From the NCBI GenBank assembly GCA_036426205.1, contig CM071569.1:5644876-5708875 (forward strand): 64,000 nt of DNA, read 5' to 3'. Below, in pieces: positions 1-11,072 of the stretch. Position 1 is the first letter of the stretch. Each line of letters starts with the position of its first letter. A model generated the notes under the pieces. That model was given only the letters and a program-made list of their open reading frames with translations, did no database searches and was not told the origin of the DNA. This stretch comes from Ascaphus truei (lineage: Eukaryota > Chordata > Amphibia > Anura > Ascaphidae). A program made the position numbers and the translations under genes.

Positions 1-1586
1 GCCGGCATTAAGGAGGGATGTGGGGAGGGATAATTGGAGGGATGGGGGGGAGGATAATCGCGGCGCCCCGCCAGGCAAGCCACGGCGCACAGATTGGGAA
101 CCACTGGTGTAACCCATCCCTTATGCAATGTACAGGAAAGCCCCACTAATACGGCGGGTTCCATTCTAAGGACCCGCCGTAAAGCGAAAATCGCTGGAAA
201 GTGGAACTGGTGATTTTCGTTAGGTGCGCATGCGCAGACGGGCAATGCGCCGTTCTGCGCATGCGCGACAGAAGGAAACCCTACATTCCACGCATGCACG
301 ACCCCTGTATGGCCCACTCTGCACATGCACAGAGATGGGGGCGGCGACATGGCGGCCCCCTTCTCGGCACATCGCCGAAAAGCGGGGCCCTGCTGTAAAT
401 GCAACCCATAAATACAATATAAACCATCCCATATGCAATGTAAATGTAATCCCTAAATACAATGTTACCCACCTGGTACGGCTTGTGCCATGGCACTCCA
501 CAAGGCCCATATGACACACCTGGTGCATGATGGGTACTTGCTTGTTTTGTATGAGCTGATCGGGATGACCTCTCCAATGGAGCGGCCAGCTCAATAGGAT
601 TAGAGTTGGAGCCCGTCCACTTCCATTTGTGGCCTGGTCGTGTCATGTGATCACGCATGGAGCAGTCACATGATGTGGACGGGCTGGAGGTCTAGTGGCT
701 CCGTGGTGCTGCCTGACTACTGGCACTGGTGGGTTCTTCAACTGGTGGTCCGTAGGCAGAAGGGCCATGAGGTGGCCCAACTGACTCAGATGCCCAAGGA
801 GCAAGTATTAAATTAGCAGGAGCAAAGTGTAATTCTTCACTTGTAAGTTAAGGATAGATAGATATTCATTTTCAAGTTTCTAATGTAATTAAAATCACAT
901 TATAATAAGCTCACGTCCCTCCTACTCCTTGATGTTTTCTGATCTGGCCCTTTTTGAGAACTGATGAAAGCATCCTGCTGTAACGGTTAACACTTAATAA
1001 ACCTAGCTTTAATGTGACGAACTTCAGCAAACAATTCGCACATCTCTACTTCTGATGACTGGCTAGTAATGAATTGAAAGAAGATTCTTTTAATCTGAGA
1101 CAGACATACAGTAACTCTCAGCAAACACAGGTGACATTTGCTCACTGTTTCAAAATACTGTACAGAAGAATAAATTAGCCTCATCTGTATTCACCTTCTT
1201 GTAAGTTCAAAAAAACTATTATTTTAACCTCCTAAAAAGTTTAATTCATTGGTTTATTGATGAGATAGTGTCAAGCTTCAGCTGCTTTTATCATAATAAA
1301 TATGATTGAGTTCACGCAGAGAATGATGTAAATGACTTTGTTCCCTTGATTCTTCGTGTCTATAAAATGATATACTGTTTAAAGATACTGAATAAAGCAT
1401 GTTTAATCTTCGAGCAGCTTCAGAGTCTTCTGGTTATGTTGCCTAGTTAATAAAATATCATGTATAAAGTCAACTATGTTAAACACATGCAATGCATGAG
1501 TGATTTGCTATCCTATTGGGGTCTGAATCTAACGCAATGCATTTAGTTCACACATTCTATAGGTTTGTCCCTTTTTTACCCACCAT
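1..1586. other. Unassigned intergenic DNA
   Basis: No gene, LINE motif or long repeat was recognised here. The first 400 bases are richer in G+C and CpG than the rest and hold an inverted repeat described separately. A second short inverted repeat has perfect 11-bp arms at 610-620 and 675-685. The remainder is AT-rich and has no coding signature; the short open frames lack recognisable domains. Confidence 0.5.
222..270. repeat. CpG inverted repeat with two NRF1-like motifs
   Basis: The decamer gcgcatgcgc occurs at 226-235 and again at 257-266 in two arms that are reverse complements over about 16 bp (one bulge), separated by a short loop. The decamer is the palindromic core of the NRF1 binding consensus. 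No gene starts nearby, so a promoter role is not supported. The pairing is seen in the sequence; the factor name is only a motif match. Confidence 0.4.
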
Positions 1587-1960
1587 AACTTATTTAATGT
1601 GTGGATGAAACCATTCCCAGCTTCATATTTCAAAGCCAGTATAACCGGCCTCATACTGATGAGACCCAAAAGGTCGAAACAACTGTCTGTGAGCAGGGTT
1701 ACTGGCTATGCCCTTTAACCCAGGCTGTGCTGAAAAGCTGTGCAATGCAGCAGGTGTAAGCTTCTAGGGAACCATGTTAAAATGGATAAGAAGTAAAAGG
1801 TGACACATTGTGTGCTCATTTGCATGTCATTCCCAGAATCCCTAGCAGCAGTGGAAGCATTGTGTGCCAGGAGATATTGGTGAAACGCAAGTTTGCAGAC
1901 CCATCTGAGACATGTGAATGTGCTCACAAGGGGTATTTTTATTTGCTATATTTTTAATAA
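1587..1960 (+). repeat. R1 interspersed repeat, copy 1
   Basis: This segment matches 41900-42237 over most of its length, beginning with tatttaatgtgtggatgaaa and continuing through gtcgaaac, ctgtctgtgagcagggttac and an octamer/STAT-like pair (ATTTGCAT at 1818-1825, TTCCCAGAA at 1830-1838). Shorter or inverted copies are at 30618, 41440, 46115 and 46345. The family was not identified. It has no coding potential and is probably a non-autonomous transposable element common in frog genomes. Confidence 0.7.
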
Positions 1961-4150
1961 AAGGTATCTTCTTATGCTGGGAAGACCTTGTTTCCATTTA
2001 TTCCATGCACAAACAATGGAAGGAAATAGTGACAGGAGAATGCAGAGATGAATTCCTTCCATTATAACGTGCATCAAATTATTGATCGCAAAAAAACCTT
2101 GTTTTATTTAAAGATGCATTTGTTGAAAAATATATATTTTCTAATATAGGTATGACGTAGGGTGTTTGCTTAATGAACCCCATTAATTTCGGTTCCGGAG
2201 ACCCCTTGCTTACCTAGATACATGCCGGAAAAAAATCTCATGCCGGTTACTTCCTGGTTGTTGAATAGCCCGCGTCACACAGGCTTATCGGAAGCCCCAA
2301 TGGATTGTCTGTGGGAGATCTGAGCCACCATATTACGTGCCCAGCTGGGGCTGATACTGGCATGAGCTACTGAGGTATCTTGGGCAGCAGAGGGTCCCTG
2401 GAGGTGAAAGTAATGGGTTTCCCGTGTTTCCTACCTATCTAAAAAACTAAAATGAAAAGTGCCCTAGTGTTACGCTGCTGACTGCAGAACAGGATACGGA
2501 ACCGCAGGGCATATGTAGGGAGTAACACACCGACCTTGGCCTGGGAAGAGGCCTGAGATGGAGGGATAGTCAGGTACGGTTCCGGGGTCGAGGAAGGCGG
2601 CAGGCGGCAGGCAAAGGGTAGTCAGGTCCGATTCCGAGGTCGAGATAGGCAGCAGGCAAAACAAAGGCAAGGCAGAGCTCAGACAGTACAAGGAAACAAG
2701 TACTTTGCACGAGCAAAGTCCAAGGGCAACCTGCCTGCAATATAAAGACCAGTGAGGCTTACTTCCTGTCAGGAGAGTAAGGGCAGGATTTGCCAGGAAG
2801 CAAGATGTCCGTGGTAGTTTCGTACAAGATGACATCACTTCCTGTCAGCAGTCATCCAGGATGTTTCAGACGGATACTTATACCTAGGTAGAAACGCACC
2901 TTTAATACAACCTTCACAAAATCCAATGTCAATAGAGCTGAATAGAAGCCTTGATACAACAACATTCACACACATTTGCCAAAGGACTTAAAATGAATCA
3001 ATTTAACACCAAAACACCCATATTATTCATTTTGATTATAGTATTGGGGTAATTTACCAAAGTTTTGGTAGAGTTTTTACAAGCAAAAATGAAATAATGC
3101 TAATTAGGCTCCGATTCACTAAAGGGGGCTAAGCTTTAGCACGCCTTGCGTGTGCTTGTGATATACTGTATGGCGTTCTGCTCATGTGATGACGGAATTC
3201 TGAATTTCCACAGTTTTCTTCTGCAATGATAGTGGCAGTTGTTTCAAGACAAGGAAAAGAGAGTTGCTTACATTGTATGTGCAGGGTGCATATGAGGTTA
3301 TGTGTCTGTAAGACTGAGTTGACAAAAAGCAATCAAAAGCAAGAACAAGCTGTCTTTCAACGAGTCAGTTTCAGAGGTCACTGAGTCAATGTGAACATTC
3401 AAACCAAAATTGTGCAGTAGAAGAAGGAAGCAAAGTGTCCTTAATTAATGACTGAAGTCTGCTCACCTGCTGGAGCCTCTGCCAGAAAGGGCTTCTCCTG
3501 AATTATAAAGAGTTTTAAAATACCAGTTTGGGGAAATGACAAGAACTAGTCATTTGGGGGAGGGGAGAAGAACCGTCAGCCCAATCAGCCCCACAGGAGT
3601 TCTGCTACCATGAGGTCTTACCAAGGACAGACACATATTATCCAGAGGCAGTGGAATAATTGTATTGCAGGTTTTGTTCCTATTGGTCTCCCTTTGTTAT
3701 TAAACCAGTTGGATATTTTGTTGTACTGTAGCTCAAACTGTGAGGAAATGTCCCTGTGAATCTGGTAATAGAGACACGTTTTCAAACAAATATAACAAAT
3801 ACCATTCTGCCATATATTAGGTTAGAACAAGACCTTGAGCATTGCTGTCTGATTATTAATAATTCATTATTTGATGTCAATTGTGCATACGTACAGTATA
3901 TGGCCATTATTTTATCCTGGGATCAGACAGGGAATACTAGAAGCATCTTCACTTGATTTGAGAGCTGTGCTTCATACGATGTGAATCCAAATCGGAATGA
4001 TTCTTTATTGACTCTATAGTACAGTTATACATTGAATGCAAGACTCGAATGGGGAAAATGATTTATATCTCATTATGAAATATAAATAAAGTACACTTTT
4101 TATAATTAGGCATTCCTATACACAGACATCCTGCTCTCTACACCTCACGC
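1961..4150. other. Unassigned DNA with a 52-bp direct repeat
   Basis: No gene was recognised. A G-rich segment contains two tandem, diverged 52-bp copies at 2569-2620 and 2621-2672, both starting gtcaggt and sharing ggtcgag and ggcaggcaaa. The rest is AT-rich without domains. The short minus-strand frame at 2470-2838 has no recognisable motif and overlaps the direct repeat, so it is not called as a gene. Confidence 0.4.
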
Positions 4151-4158
4151 CTTCTCTC

Positions 4159-4680
4159 CAGGGTTGCCACCTTCTATTGAAGACTAACCTGGAGACTTTT
4201 TGCAATTACATATTATTTTTTTACATTTATTTATTTAATTTATATATTTATTTCTTTTTTCCATCTCTCGGTATTTGCCCCTGCAAGGTCCAGTCAACGT
4301 GGCTCTACAATGTCCAAAGGCGCTGCGCTGCCATGACAACGTGATGTCACGCGACATCACGGCGCCATGCGGGGGGAAGTTGCCATGACAACGGGACATC
4401 TTATGGCCCCGAGGCAGCACGTGACGTGCGTTTTTCATGGCAACGTGACAGCGTATGACGCCGTGACTTCCTATTCTCATCGCGTGACGCATTGCCTTCA
4501 CGTAGCGTCCCGTTGTTATGGCAACCGGGTGCCATTTGCCGGTGCGGAGCCATGTTGACGGGACCCTGCAGGGGGAGATGCCGACTCCGCCCGGAGATTT
4601 TTAAGGCAAAACCCGTAGCCCGGAGATATGTGGCCGAAACCCGTAGTCTCCGGGTCAAACCCAGAGTGGTGGCAACCATG
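4159..4680. mobile_element. hAT-like non-autonomous DNA transposon (522 bp)
   Basis: The termini are inverted (cagggttgccacc at the left, ggtggcaaccatg at the right) and the flanks are near-identical 8-mers, cttctctc at 4151-4158 and cttcactc at 4681-4688. A CAGGG terminus with an 8-bp target duplication is typical of hAT elements. The interior is CpG-rich (gtgacgtcac-like stretches) and carries no transposase. A related copy lies at 37972-38430 and shares the right-hand 'ccgtagtctccgggtcaaac' block. Confidence 0.8.
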
Positions 4681-4784
4681 CTTCACTCTAATTCCTTACC
4701 CATGGACATTTGTATAATTCTGTGTTACATTAATCATCTGCCCAGACACTTCGCACCCTTGTCCTAATTCCTGCCCAATTTATA

Positions 4785-4980
4785 GTTCCATGTTGATTTG
4801 TGTATCACACCCATTTATAGCTGTATACCCAGGGGGGTGTAATACCTGAATAACTATGACATGCTATTTCTGCTTCATTTGTCAATAATCCGCCTGAAGA
4901 AGCAGCCCTTGTGATCCTGAAAGATTGCCATGAGCCCATGAGTGGCTATTAAAGATATCACTTCTGCCTACTTGTGTTTG
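4785..4980 (+). repeat. Possible interspersed repeat with tgaagaag core
   Basis: The stretch with cctgaagaagcagc followed by tggctattaaag resembles other repeat copies in the window that combine a tgatgaag-type core with a terminal cattaaa or caataaa (for example 54780-55110 and 63900-64000). Boundaries cannot be set. No coding content. Confidence 0.3.
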
Positions 4981-4990
4981 TCTAGTGAAG

Positions 4991-5070
4991 GGGAGGGGGC
5001 AACTCCAGTCCTCAAGGGCCACCAAGTCAGGTTTTCAGGATATCCCTGCTTCAGCACAGGTGGCTCAGTC
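4991..5070. mobile_element. hAT-P MITE, half copy
   Basis: One arm only of the palindromic hAT-P family: aactccagtcctcaagggcc, the ttcaggatatccctgcttca segment and the caggtggctcagtc segment. The opposite arm and target duplication are missing, so this is a truncated copy. Confidence 0.75.
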
Positions 5071-5411
5071 ATTATGTCTTCAAAGGTAGCAGTATGAGTC
5101 CCAGAAAGGCTTCTTTTTCATTAGAATTTCTTTACTGCTGATTTAACCGCGCACCGCCTACTGACAATGCAAGACGCACGCCCAGATACAGTGAATGAGC
5201 TGGTCATACTGGTTAATACACTTACACAAAAGTTCATGGAAACTCAAGCAAAAGCCCAAATGGGGAAGATAGATTAAAAAAGCAAGTGATAGCTCTACAC
5301 TATCACTCAGATAGCTTGCTTAGGTATATAGTTCCATGAAGATAACACATCAACCACCATTATAAGGAGAAGTTCATAAGCAGATACATTCATCACCAAT
5401 TTACAATACGC
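5071..5411. other. Unassigned DNA between two MITEs
   Basis: No gene is supported. A 36-codon open frame at about 5168-5275 starts with MQDARPDTVNELV and could be a retroelement gag start, but it is too short and isolated to call. Confidence 0.3.
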
Positions 5412-5531
5412 CAGGGGCGGCCAACTCCAGTCCTCAAGGGCCACCAACAGGTCAAGTGTTAAGGATATCCCTGCTTCAGCACAGGTGGCTCAATCAGTGG
5501 CTCAGTGGAAGACAGTCTTTGGCCACCCCTG
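5412..5531. mobile_element. hAT-P MITE with 8-bp target duplication
   Basis: The termini caggggcggccaactccag and the inverted ttggccacccctg are flanked by caatacgc (5404-5411) and caatacac (5532-5539), 7 of 8 identical. The copy is 120 bp and shorter than the roughly 170-190 bp of other copies because the inner part of the right arm is deleted. It is non-autonomous; movement would depend on a hAT transposase that is not present here. Confidence 0.85.
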
Positions 5532-5552
5532 CAATACACCCTACTCATTTGT

Positions 5553-5728
5553 ATGTATGTATTCATCATTTTATTGAGATACAGTTGCTTCAACAGCATA
5601 CTCAGGGTTTTACAACATGAAAATACAGGGAACATAAAATACAAAGAGTGGGGATAAGAGGCAGCAAGTTAATGACAACACAAGGCAGGGAGAGGTCTCA
5701 CCCAAAGAGCTTACAATCCAAGTAGAAG
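5553..5728 (-). mobile_element. L2-like LINE 3' end fragment
   Basis: Read on the minus strand this contains the attgtaagctctttggg type motif seen at many L2/CR1 3' UTRs in this window, then an AATAAA-like tail running into atacatac repeats. Only the untranslated 3' end remains; there is no reverse transcriptase sequence. Confidence 0.55.
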
Positions 5729-6227
5729 AGACAGCGGAAATATTTCTCCCAAACACAGATTGCCCCTTTGACAGTGTGGTTAAAACAAACATTCTTCATA
5801 TTTCATCACGTACATCACCGTCTCCCCTCCCTTTCCTGCCTTTAAACTTGAGTTGTGAAGATGTGTTTGATAGACTTTTGCAAACTTTCCGCTGTTCAAT
5901 GACGTCCTCTGGAAAGTGCTTAAAGGTCTGACGTGTGATTTATGCACTAAGATTGTGTCCATCATAATACCGTCTGCTTGCAGAGGCTCGGATGGATGGG
6001 AGATAACGTGATTTATCATCGAGACCTTAACTATGTGAATGCCAACACAGCAGATATTGAACCACCAGATTCACTGTATAATGCAGGCATGGATATACAT
6101 GATAAACACTTCGGAAAGATGTTATTAGCTGAAAAAGGACATTTAGAGATACAGTAGCTAATATAGGAATTGTAAGCCTTGGCTATGCCAAACGATTGAC
6201 TTTGTTATTTTCGGATAAGGAAGGTAA

Positions 6228-6234
6228 ATATATA

Positions 6235-6267
<33 letters not shown>

Positions 6268-6297
6268 ATAGTATATATATACTATATATATATATAC
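6228..6297. repeat. (TA)n microsatellite
   Basis: An almost uninterrupted TA dinucleotide array of about 70 bp, with single-base interruptions, directly next to a LINE fragment. Confidence 0.9.
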
Positions 6298-6525
6298 AAT
6301 CGTTGGAGTCAGATCTCAGATGATAAGTGCTGTATGTGGTAGGGGTGAGGAGCTTGTTCAGGTAGACGGGTAGCTTGCCCAGAAAGTATTTGAAGGCAAG
6401 ACAGGAGAGATGAACTTTGCGCCTAGTGATGACCAATCTAGTTCTATGAGCATTTCACAGTGATGTGTGTTGTAGTTGCATTGGAGAACAAAATGGCATA
6501 TTGAATTGTAGAGGGTATAAAGTTT
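6298..6525 (-). pseudogene. LINE ORF2 C-terminal fragment (family B)
   Basis: The minus strand encodes residues such as LLTPTTYSTYHLRSDS and, frameshifted upstream, a CNYNTHHC-like segment. These match the region after the reverse transcriptase of L2/Rex1-type LINEs. The same C-terminal block recurs at 27190-27425 (minus), which also encodes a CAPHDWNSLP motif, and at 21945-22065 (plus). The copy is short, interrupted and not functional. The clade is inferred from recalled family patterns. Confidence 0.6.
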
Positions 6526-6527
6526 GC

Positions 6528-6561
6528 TAAGGTGGGTTTGGTGTGCCCCAAACCCACCTTA
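6528..6561. repeat. Perfect 14-bp hairpin
   Basis: The arms taaggtgggtttgg (6528-6541) and ccaaacccacctta (6548-6561) are exact reverse complements around a 6-base loop. It lies in the LINE family B fragment and is not followed by a T tract, so it is not a terminator. Function unknown. Confidence 0.6.
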
Positions 6562-6589
6562 CCCGAAAATAAAGTAAACCGTGTGTGTA

Positions 6590-7149
6590 TATATATAAAA
6601 AGAAGCGCTAGGTCAGTGTAACTACTAATACCATGTGACAGTGGCAAATTAAATAAAAATATAAACAATAATAATCAGTTGCCAATTAAAATCTACAGAG
6701 ATACAATAGAATTGTAAATACAATTAGATAGTTACTTAAATCCCAACAACCACAACCAGTTACCACAGAGTAATAGACAGAGAGGACACTCCGGTGTAAT
6801 TAGTCCAAACAGCTGCTCACTTGGAGCCAAACTGCAGCTTCTTAAGTGGTTTAGCCAACCACGCTTTTCACTCACGTCATGATCAAAGTCAAAGTGCATT
6901 TTGTTGCACGAAATGCTTCGGAGGTCCCTTTCAGGATTCTTGTTTTTACTTTGCATGCTGCCGAACGCTCAATAAAATTATTTTTGCTACTGTGATCCAG
7001 CATCCGTTAAATTTCCTTCCATTGGAACGCATTACGTATGTACTGACACGCAATGCACCGCCTATACCCTCCCCGCTGGGAGGGATCTCCTTTCACTCCC
7101 AATTAAGGGTTTACTGTAACAGGACAAATTTCCCTAGCCAACTCTAATC
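6590..7149. other. Unassigned, probably repeat-derived DNA
   Basis: This stretch carries gttgcacgaaatgcttcgg followed by ctcaataaaatt, a layout like other frog-type repeats here with a gcgaaacgcg-type core and a terminal aataaa or attaaa. The 108-codon frame at 6821-7147 has no domain and is not supported as a gene. Confidence 0.35.
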
Positions 7150-7640
7150 TAGCTTTCGCCCCAAACACTCCACGGTAACTACCCTTCTAAAAGTTTGCAA
7201 TAAGATCCAGTGTGGAATGGAACTGGGACAACTCACTGGTGCAATATTCCTAGATTTTGCAAAGGCTTTTGATACGGTTGATCGTGCTATCTTGTTAAAC
7301 AAGCTCCAGTGCTCTGGAATAGGGAAACATACTTTAAACTGGTTTCACTCCTACCTATCGGTAGACCCCAATAAGTGTATCTGAGGCTCTAACTCCAACC
7401 CCTTAGATGTCACCTGTGGGACCCCGCAAGGCCATGTTCTGGGACCCCTACTCTTTTCAGTCTTTATTAATGATCTACCTATAGCTTATAAGGCTGCTTC
7501 AATGCACATGTATGCGGATGACACAATCTTATATGCACACAGCCCCAGCCTCTCTGACCTGGGACATGTACTTCAAACTAATTTGTCAAGGCTTGAATAC
7601 TGGATTTCCCAAAACAAACTGTTTTAAAACACTGACAAGA
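7150..7640 (+). pseudogene. LINE reverse transcriptase fragment (L2/Rex1-like)
   Basis: The plus strand encodes ordered reverse transcriptase motifs: LDFAKAFDTVD at about 7250-7282 (palm, first catalytic Asp), a GTPQGHVLGPLLF block at about 7418 (normally GVPQG) and MYADDTILYAH with the catalytic YADD at 7511-7522. Upstream, a frameshifted segment resembles the NTPR-VTTLLKV part of the finger domain. An in-frame TGA at about 7381 and frameshifts show it is dead. No endonuclease domain or 3' end was found. Confidence 0.85.
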
Positions 7641-7750
7641 CTTTAACAATTGTATTTGGGATGAGGTGTTAATTGCTAAAGCTACCAATGACAGAGCTAC
7701 AGATCAGAGCCAACTCTAACACTATCCCACCGTCACTAGTTTTAAATATC

Positions 7751-8393
7751 ACTCCAACCCATACAACTCACCCTCACTCCCCACTGTACGACTCACCCCC
7801 ACTCCCACCCAATGACTCGTCCTCACTCCTGCTTGTACGACTTGCCCTCACTCCCGCCCATATGACTCACATTCACTCCCACCCTGAATGTCTCACACTC
7901 CCTCCCACTCCAACAACTTGTCCTCACTTCCGCCGTACGAACCACCCTCACTCCTGTCCGTACACCTCACCCTCACTCCTGCCTGAACGACTCACCCTCA
8001 CTTCCTCCCATACCAGTTGTCCTTACTCCCACCCATACGACTCACCCTCACTCCCACCCAAATGACTCCCGCCCGCCCGAATGATACACCCTCACTCCCA
8101 CTCAAATGACTCACCTTCACTCCCACTCAAATGACTCACCCTCACTCCCGCCCGAATGACTCTCCCTCACTCCCACCCATACGACTCTCCCTCACTCCAG
8201 CCCAAATGACTCACCCTCACTCCCACCCGAACGACTCACCCTCACTCCCACCTGAACGACTCACCCTCACTCCTGCCAAACGACTCGCCCTTACACCCGA
8301 CCGAATGACTCATCCTCACTCCCGCCATACGACTCACACTCACTCCCGCCATATGCCTCACCCTCACTCCCGCCACACGAACAGCTCCCCTGC
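7751..8393. repeat. 24-bp minisatellite
   Basis: About 27 tandem, diverged copies of a 24-bp unit close to aatgactcaccctcactccc plus gccc. Because 24 is divisible by three, one frame stays open and reads as a repeated PSLPPNDS-like octapeptide over 130 and 158 codons. There is no start context, homology or flanking exon, so these frames are treated as a repeat artefact. Confidence 0.9.
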
Positions 8394-8426
8394 ATGCATG
8401 CATCTTTGTTTGCCCCCCCCCCCCCC

Positions 8427-10314
8427 GAAACTGCCGCCCTTTGTAAAAGCACGTGCGACAACCCCAGGCGCGCCGGTCCTACCCATAGTATTTCTAAGCA
8501 AATCACTACACCCATTCTTACAAGACCTGCAACTAAAGGAGTTATATATATTCCAAAGCGGCCATTTTCAGCCGAATATCCCCATTCACATCAATGGGGA
8601 ATTATAACAAGAACTGTCCGGTCTGGCTGATATAGAGTCAACCCCATCGTTTGCCACCAAAATGTCTCCAGAAATGGAAATATACTGGAAGATTTAGGGA
8701 TCAAATGAGAAAGCAAGGTCAACTTGGAGTATAAAATGAAGGCCACACATGGTCACCTGAATCTTTAAGAGTACAGCAAGAGCAAAGAGCGAATACACGC
8801 GCCTTTCTCTCCTCTGCACCATATTAGCGAAAGGAAACAGTCTGATCGTTAGACATTAACGTTGCAGGGGAATCAGACACAGAACATGCTGTAACTAACA
8901 GGTTTATTCAGGCGAAACAGAGAAGCCTTGTAACGTGCAACCCAGCTTTGCAGGTGATACTTTGAGATACAGATCAATATTGCCAAACAAAACAAAGCTT
9001 CTCAATTGCACATCGGCGGCACGCACTGTATTGTTATTAGATGTGAGGAGTATCAGATGTGACATCGCTAAGTGATAAGGGATCTATTTATCCAGGAAGT
9101 CCTAGGTCTGGCGGCAGTGGGGATTTGCATAGGCCCTTGTTTATCAGGTACCATGCCAATTAGTGACAGTGTGATGATCCTAATTTGAATGAATGCCATC
9201 TCAAGCATTACCACTAATGCTGAACAGAAGTGAAATGCCTCTCGACTCATGGTTTTTACAGCTATAGGCATCTGAAGGATGCGATTAGGTAATTGGTAAA
9301 ATGATTCTTGGAGAGACCTGATGCATTTTAAGTTACAGGTGATACAAAAAGCTTTGGAAGGCATCACTTTAATAAAAGGTCATGTGCAAATCAAGCCACT
9401 TAGGGTGCATTTAACCAGCAAGTAGTACATTTAATCTTGTGCCTTCTCCATATCACCTCACTCATGCCCCTAGCAACGGAATATTACAGCTTGCGATGCT
9501 AACATGAGTCCTGTATTAGGTGCACTCAGATACTGTACTACTAGGGCCAATGTGTTATACAGGAAAAAGCGCGTCAACTTAACTCATCATTAGCCAGGCT
9601 TTCATTTATTTATTTGTTTCATAACCTTATGGGAGGAGAATTAAATCTACTTCTTTCAGCATCAAAACACATGTCGGATCCATTATGTACACAACATGCT
9701 GTCATGTATTTATATGCAAAATCGGCCAGTAGATTTTAGTTTTGGAGAAACGTTGGTGGAATTTTAATGGACCCTTAAAAATGGCTCTGATTGTTCACCC
9801 CATTCTAATTCATTCTTAGACACAGTTGATTTTGTCTCCACCGCCATGTATTTACTGTTACATTACACTTCCAGTTTTGTTTTATATTCCCTTGCATTAC
9901 AGTAGATATTTTTTACCATTTATACTGTATATATTGTGTATGCAGTTGTCAGGGTGCTGTATTCTGCATCAGAGTCTTCAGGCTGCAAAACCGGAGCAAA
10001 ATCAGGTCAGAACCGGCATCAGATGTGTGAGGAAGGGATCCTTTAAAGACGATAAAATGTTTTCTTCTTAGAAGACGTGGCCATTATTTGCTTTCATTTC
10101 CCCCCCAGTTTTGCAGCTGTAAGACTTTGATAGTTAGCACACCCTTAATCTGCAAGAACACCCTTAATCTGCAAAACTATCAAACATACATGGGTCTATG
10201 TACAGTACAGTACTAAAATGACCTTTCAAATAGTTTTTGGGGTCAAAATTGTTCTACAAAGAAGCACAAACTTGAATAAATTGTGCATGACCCAGCCATA
10301 TACATGCCTGCTCT
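8427..10314. other. Unassigned DNA
   Basis: A run of 14 C residues at 8413-8426 precedes this stretch. No gene, LINE motif or complete repeat is recognised. Scattered short frames lack domains. Confidence 0.4.
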
Positions 10315-11072
10315 CACCCACGCCTCCCTGCCACCTCTTCCCCTGCTAATGGTGTTAACCTATCTGATTTAATACTGACTAACCTTAAAACTCGCGACAG
10401 AGAAGCCCAGTGCTACATCCAATAGGACAAAAATACACAGTAAAATACTTATATATTATCTTGAAAAAGGGTCATTTAGTTTAACCCTTTGGCCAAAGCG
10501 TTAAACTAAATGACCCGTTTTCAAGTGAATATATAAGTATTTTACTGTGTATTTTTGTCCTATTGGATGTAGCATTGGGCTTCTCTGTCGCTTGTTGTAT
10601 ACAATGCCACGTTCACTAGCACTCCATTTTGACACTTATATACATATATATTTTGTGGGGGCTCAGGGGTGCCCAAAAAGAGCTTGCTGGGGTTCTGTGT
10701 GTTGTGAATTCTTTAGGGGACTCATTCATTTTGTGTTCCCCTTCCCCCTCTTTTTGCCTGAACCTTAAAACTCGCCTCACAAATCAAGCATCCCAACAGC
10801 CTGCACTCACGGCTACTGTCCCACACCCACAGTCGCTCCTACCACCCATTGTTGCCAAGCACTGCCACGTACTGCACTAACTCCCTCACGGCTGTCTCCA
10901 AGTCTCCCATCATACCACTTAGATTGTAAGCTCTCCGGGGCAGGGATTTCCTTTCCTATTGTCTGAGTTTGCTGCACTTATTGTATAATTATAATTCCCT
11001 GTACTGTATTCTCTGGGAAGCGCTGAGTACACTTTTGGCGCTATATAAATAAAGACATACAATACATACGGG
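10315..11072 (+). mobile_element. L2-like LINE 3' end, split by an insertion
   Basis: After removing 10396-10760 and one copy of a 15-bp duplication, the sequence is continuous. It has a short ORF2 C-terminal remnant (LKTRLTNQAS, the position of the usual LKTHLFKKAY), then a 3' UTR with ttagattgtaagctctccgg, then the tail gctatataaataaagacata running into atac repeats. The tail defines the 3' terminus. The reverse transcriptase region is absent. Confidence 0.75.
10396..10760. mobile_element. 365-bp palindromic insertion with 15-bp target duplication
   Basis: The 15-mer aaccttaaaactcgc occurs at 10381-10395 and 10761-10775, exactly flanking this segment inside an L2 3' end. The left part is a long palindrome: 10396-10485 pairs with 10500-10591, centred on ccctttggccaaag. 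The arms share gacagagaagccca and gctacatccaatag. A 170-bp non-palindromic tail follows. A second, broken copy is at 19562-20005. No coding capacity. The target duplication length suggests target-primed integration, but no poly(A) tail is seen. Confidence 0.75.

Noticed and set aside
6821..7147. 108-codon frame starting MEPNCSFLSG
   Set aside because: No domain or splice context; it lies in repeat-like DNA next to a LINE fragment.
7751..8607. Proline/serine-rich frames of 130 and 158 codons
   Set aside because: In-frame reading of a 24-bp minisatellite with no exon context.
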